Assembly (NCBI RefSeq): GCF_025809055.1
Contig: NZ_CP075529.1
Span: 1,984,001-2,048,000 of the forward strand
Length of the DNA stretch: 64,000 nucleotides
Reading direction: 5' to 3'
Source of the DNA: Devosia sp.
Lineage (GTDB): Bacteria > Pseudomonadota > Alphaproteobacteria > Rhizobiales > Devosiaceae
Shown: positions 61,552 to 64,000 of the stretch, one piece after another
How positions within the stretch are numbered: position 1 is the first letter of the stretch
Layout: every line of letters begins with the position of its first letter
Made by a program: the position numbers and the translations under genes
The notes under the pieces: model-generated
Database searches by the model: none
What the model saw: the letters and a program-made list of their open reading frames with translations, nothing else
Told to the model about the DNA's origin: nothing

Positions 61552-63996
61552 ATGCCTTTGCCACCCCTGCCCATCGATGCCGCGCTACCGGCCCTGTCAG
61601 TCGCCCTTTCTGCAGGGGTTTCGGCCGTGCTCGTGGCCCAGCCCGGCGCCGGCAAGACCACGCGAGTGCCACTCGCGCTGCTCGAAGCGCCATGGCGTGG
61701 CGATGGACGCATCATCGTGCTCGAACCGAGGCGGCTCGCCGCCCGCGCCGCCGCACGGCAAATGGCCCGATTGCTGGGCGAGGATGTCGGCCAGACCGTT
61801 GGCTATCGTGTCCGCATGGAAACCCGGGTTTCCAGCAAGACCCGCATCGAAGTCGTCACCGAGGGGGTTTTCACCCGTCTCATCCTAGACGATCCGGAAC
61901 TCAAGGGCATTGCCGCTGTCATTTTCGACGAGTTCCACGAGCGCAGTCTCGATGGCGACCTCGGCCTCGCCCTGGCGCTCGATGCAAGGGCCCTGCGCGA
62001 GGACCTGCGCATTCTCGTCATGTCCGCAACCATCGACGGCGCCCGCATTGCCGGGCTTCTGGGCGACGCGCCGGTCATCGACAGTCCCGGCCGCACCTTT
62101 CCGGTAGAAACGCTCCACGCCGAGCCCGACCCCCTGCAGCGCCTCGAAGATCAGGTCGTTGCGGCCACCCTCACCGCCCTGCGCGAACACGAAGGGTCGG
62201 TGCTTGTCTTTCTGCCCGGGCAGGGCGAAATCATCCGCACCGCCGAGCGCCTCGCTGCCCGTCTTCCCGCCTCGGTCGACCTGGCCCCTCTCTATGGCCA
62301 GCTCAGCCCGGCCGAGCAGGACCGCGCCATCCAGCCCGCGCCAGAGGGGCGCCGCAAGGTGGTGCTCGCCACCTCCATCGCCGAAACCTCGCTGACCATC
62401 GAAGGCATCCGCATCGTCGTCGATTCCGGCTTTCGCCGCGTTCCGGTCTATGAGCCGGCCACCGCCATGACGACGCTTGCCACCACCCGCGTCTCCCGCG
62501 CCGGCGCCGACCAACGCCGGGGTCGCGCCGGCCGTACCAGTCCGGGTGTCTGCATACGGCTCTGGAACGCCGGACAGACTTCGGCCCTCGCGCCGTTCGA
62601 GACGCCGGAAATCATCTCCGCCGATCTCTCCGGGCTCATGCTCGATCTGGCTGCCTGGGGCGTCGCTGACCCTGGGAACCTCGCCTTTCTCGACCCGCCA
62701 CCCGCACCCGCCTGGGCCGAGGCCAGGGCCCTGCTCACCCGCCTCGACGCGCTCGATGCGGCAGGCCATCTCACCAACGCCGGCAAGGCCCTCTCGCGCT
62801 TGCCGCTCCATCCCCGCCTCGCGCATATGGTCATGGCTGCTGCCGAAGATGGCGATGCCCGCACCGCCGCAGACCTCGCCGCCCTCATCGGCGAACGGGG
62901 CCTCGGGGGCGACGATATCGACCTCGGCCGCCGTCTCGATCGCTTCCGCAGTGATCGGTCGCGGCGCGCCGAAGATGCCCGCGCCTTGGCCGGCCGCTGG
63001 GCAAGGGCCGCTGGTTCTGCGCCAGGAGAAAGCCTTTCCCCTGGTCATCACCTCGCCCGCGCCTTTCCCGACCGCGTCGCCCAGACGGCCGGACCGCGCG
63101 GCCGTTTCCGCCTCGCCAATGGTCGCCAGGCCCAATTGGACGAGACCCATCCGCTATCCGCGGCCCCCTATATCGTCGTGGCCGACCTGACCGGCAGCGC
63201 CACCCAGGGCCGCATTCGCTCGGCCGCTGCGCTCGATGTCGTGGATCTTGAGGCGATTTTCGGCCACCGCATCACCTCGGAGACCAAGCTGGCATTCGAC
63301 GCCGCCACCGGTTCGGTCCGCGCCCGCCGCCAGCGCCGTCTCGATGCCCTGCGTCTTGCCGACGACACCGCACCGGTCACCGATTTCGAGGCCGCCGCGC
63401 AGCTTCTTGAGGAGGCGGCCCTCAAACGTCCCGAAATCCTGCCCTGGTCGAAGGATCAGAAGGCTCTGCGGGCCCGGGCCAGTTTTCTGCATCAGACCCT
63501 GGGCGCGGATTGGCCCGATCTCTCGGATGCGGCCCTGTCGCAAGACCCGGGCTGGCTGGCGCCCCATATCATCGGAGAAACCCGGCTCGCCGCCATCAGT
63601 GCAGATCATCTCGGCATGGCGCTCGACGCTCTGCTGCCCTGGTCCCGGCGGCAGGAAATCGACAAACTCCTGCCCAGCCATTTCCAGGCGCCCTCGGGCA
63701 GTCACCTGCCCATTGACTACGCGGCCGAAAACGGCCCGGCGCTCGAAATCCGCGTGCAGGAACTCTTCGGGCTCGATCGGCATCCCGCCATCGCCAATGG
63801 CAAGCTGCCCCTCCTGCTGGTCCTTCTGTCCCCGGCGCATCGCCCCATTCAGACCACACGCGACCTGCCCGGTTTCTGGCGCGGCAGCTGGAAAGAGGTC
63901 GCCAAGGACCTCAAGGGCCGCTATCCCCGCCATCCCTGGCCCGACGATCCCATCGCCGCCCCCGCAACCAATCGGGCCAAGCCCCGGGGCACGTGA
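61552..63996 (+). CDS. hrpB: ATP-dependent helicase HrpB
   Basis: 814 residues. A DEAH-type helicase: Walker A AQPGAGKTTRVPLAL (from 32), motif II DEFH (124-127, in place of DEAH), motif III MSATIDGARI, motif VI RAGADQRRGRAGRTSPGVC, and the HrpB C-terminal domain. The predicted role is RNA unwinding; in some bacteria HrpB has been linked to fimbrial and mRNA processing. Complete, ending four bases before the window edge. Confidence 0.95.
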   Translation: MPLPPLPIDAALPALSVALSAGVSAVLVAQPGAGKTTRVPLALLEAPWRGDGRIIVLEPRRLAARAAARQMARLLGEDVGQTVGYRVRMETRVSSKTRIEVVTEGVFTRLILDDPELKGIAAVIFDEFHERSLDGDLGLALALDARALREDLRILVMSATIDGARIAGLLGDAPVIDSPGRTFPVETLHAEPDPLQRLEDQVVAATLTALREHEGSVLVFLPGQGEIIRTAERLAARLPASVDLAPLYGQLSPAEQDRAIQPAPEGRRKVVLATSIAETSLTIEGIRIVVDSGFRRVPVYEPATAMTTLATTRVSRAGADQRRGRAGRTSPGVCIRLWNAGQTSALAPFETPEIISADLSGLMLDLAAWGVADPGNLAFLDPPPAPAWAEARALLTRLDALDAAGHLTNAGKALSRLPLHPRLAHMVMAAAEDGDARTAADLAALIGERGLGGDDIDLGRRLDRFRSDRSRRAEDARALAGRWARAAGSAPGESLSPGHHLARAFPDRVAQTAGPRGRFRLANGRQAQLDETHPLSAAPYIVVADLTGSATQGRIRSAAALDVVDLEAIFGHRITSETKLAFDAATGSVRARRQRRLDALRLADDTAPVTDFEAAAQLLEEAALKRPEILPWSKDQKALRARASFLHQTLGADWPDLSDAALSQDPGWLAPHIIGETRLAAISADHLGMALDALLPWSRRQEIDKLLPSHFQAPSGSHLPIDYAAENGPALEIRVQELFGLDRHPAIANGKLPLLLVLLSPAHRPIQTTRDLPGFWRGSWKEVAKDLKGRYPRHPWPDDPIAAPATNRAKPRGT

Positions 63997-64000
63997 GGCC

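Noticed and set aside
61552..63996. hrpB as the missing helicase of the ligase cassette
   Set aside because: HrpB is a DEAH RNA-helicase type with its own C-terminal domain, about 18 kb away; the ligase-associated helicase is Lhr-like.

Overview
The window reads as chromosomal DNA of a high-GC alphaproteobacterium of the order Hyphomicrobiales, most likely close to Devosia. The support is: a GapR (DUF2312) nucleoid protein, two YdcH/DUF465 mini-proteins, a DUF1036 protein coupled to pyruvate kinase, a DUF882 murein hydrolase next to an L,D-transpeptidase, an Omp25/Omp31-type porin-like protein, a CtrA-type box (TTAA-N7-TTAA), and dense intergenic palindromic repeats. The genus is inference; no rRNA, tRNA, phage, IS element or CRISPR array was seen.

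Layout. 1-8.8 kb: the 3' part of pntB, a lipase-like membrane hydrolase, soxR with a textbook SoxR operator driving a small divergent membrane protein, slyX, a FrnE/DsbA oxidoreductase, two alpha/beta hydrolases, a Bcr/CflA exporter and rpsU. 8.8-11 kb: purEK and two DUF465 genes. 11-17.3 kb: a cell-envelope block (sigma-54-type response regulator preceded by a CtrA-like box, outer-membrane beta-barrel, LdtD-like L,D-transpeptidase, MepK-like DUF882 hydrolase). 17.4-25.4 kb: dxs, an Lrp regulator divergent from an Asp/Glu racemase, an orphan flagellar-rod-like mini-protein, gapR, DUF1036-pyk, an SRPBCC protein, rpmJ and a single-domain receiver protein. 25.4-30.7 kb: a complete oppABCDF peptide importer with an intercistronic hairpin after oppA. 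31-39.6 kb: a beta-oxidation regulon in two divergent units, fadE-fadJ-fadI-small membrane protein on the minus strand and fadD-merR on the plus strand, with two LiuR-like palindromes between them. 39.6-40.2 kb: a yefM-yoeB toxin-antitoxin pair with its operator palindrome. 40.2-43.2 kb: a UvrB/C-motif protein and an ATP-dependent DNA ligase with its beta-CASP exonuclease partner. 43.4-54 kb: an esterase, a PreP-like M16 protease, an aldo/keto reductase coupled to an ABC exporter, and a GntR regulator divergent from a Gfo/Idh/MocA dehydrogenase. 53.7-64 kb: ybbA-ybbP, a LysR regulator divergent from a methyltransferase with an 18-bp palindrome between them, a HerA-like ATPase, an aldose epimerase-like protein and hrpB.

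Several units have readable regulatory logic: SoxR site, paired MerR sites, toxin-antitoxin operator, LysR palindrome and CtrA-like box. Most intergenic gaps hold one of four classes of palindromic repeat. One class has conserved ends and a central stem-loop whose sequence differs in every copy. I do not see a clearly undescribed multi-gene defence or mobile system. The best candidates for follow-up are the SoxR target, the two-site beta-oxidation operator, the reduced DNA-ligase cassette, the LdtD/MepK-like pair, the stand-alone HerA-like ATPase and the modular repeat.
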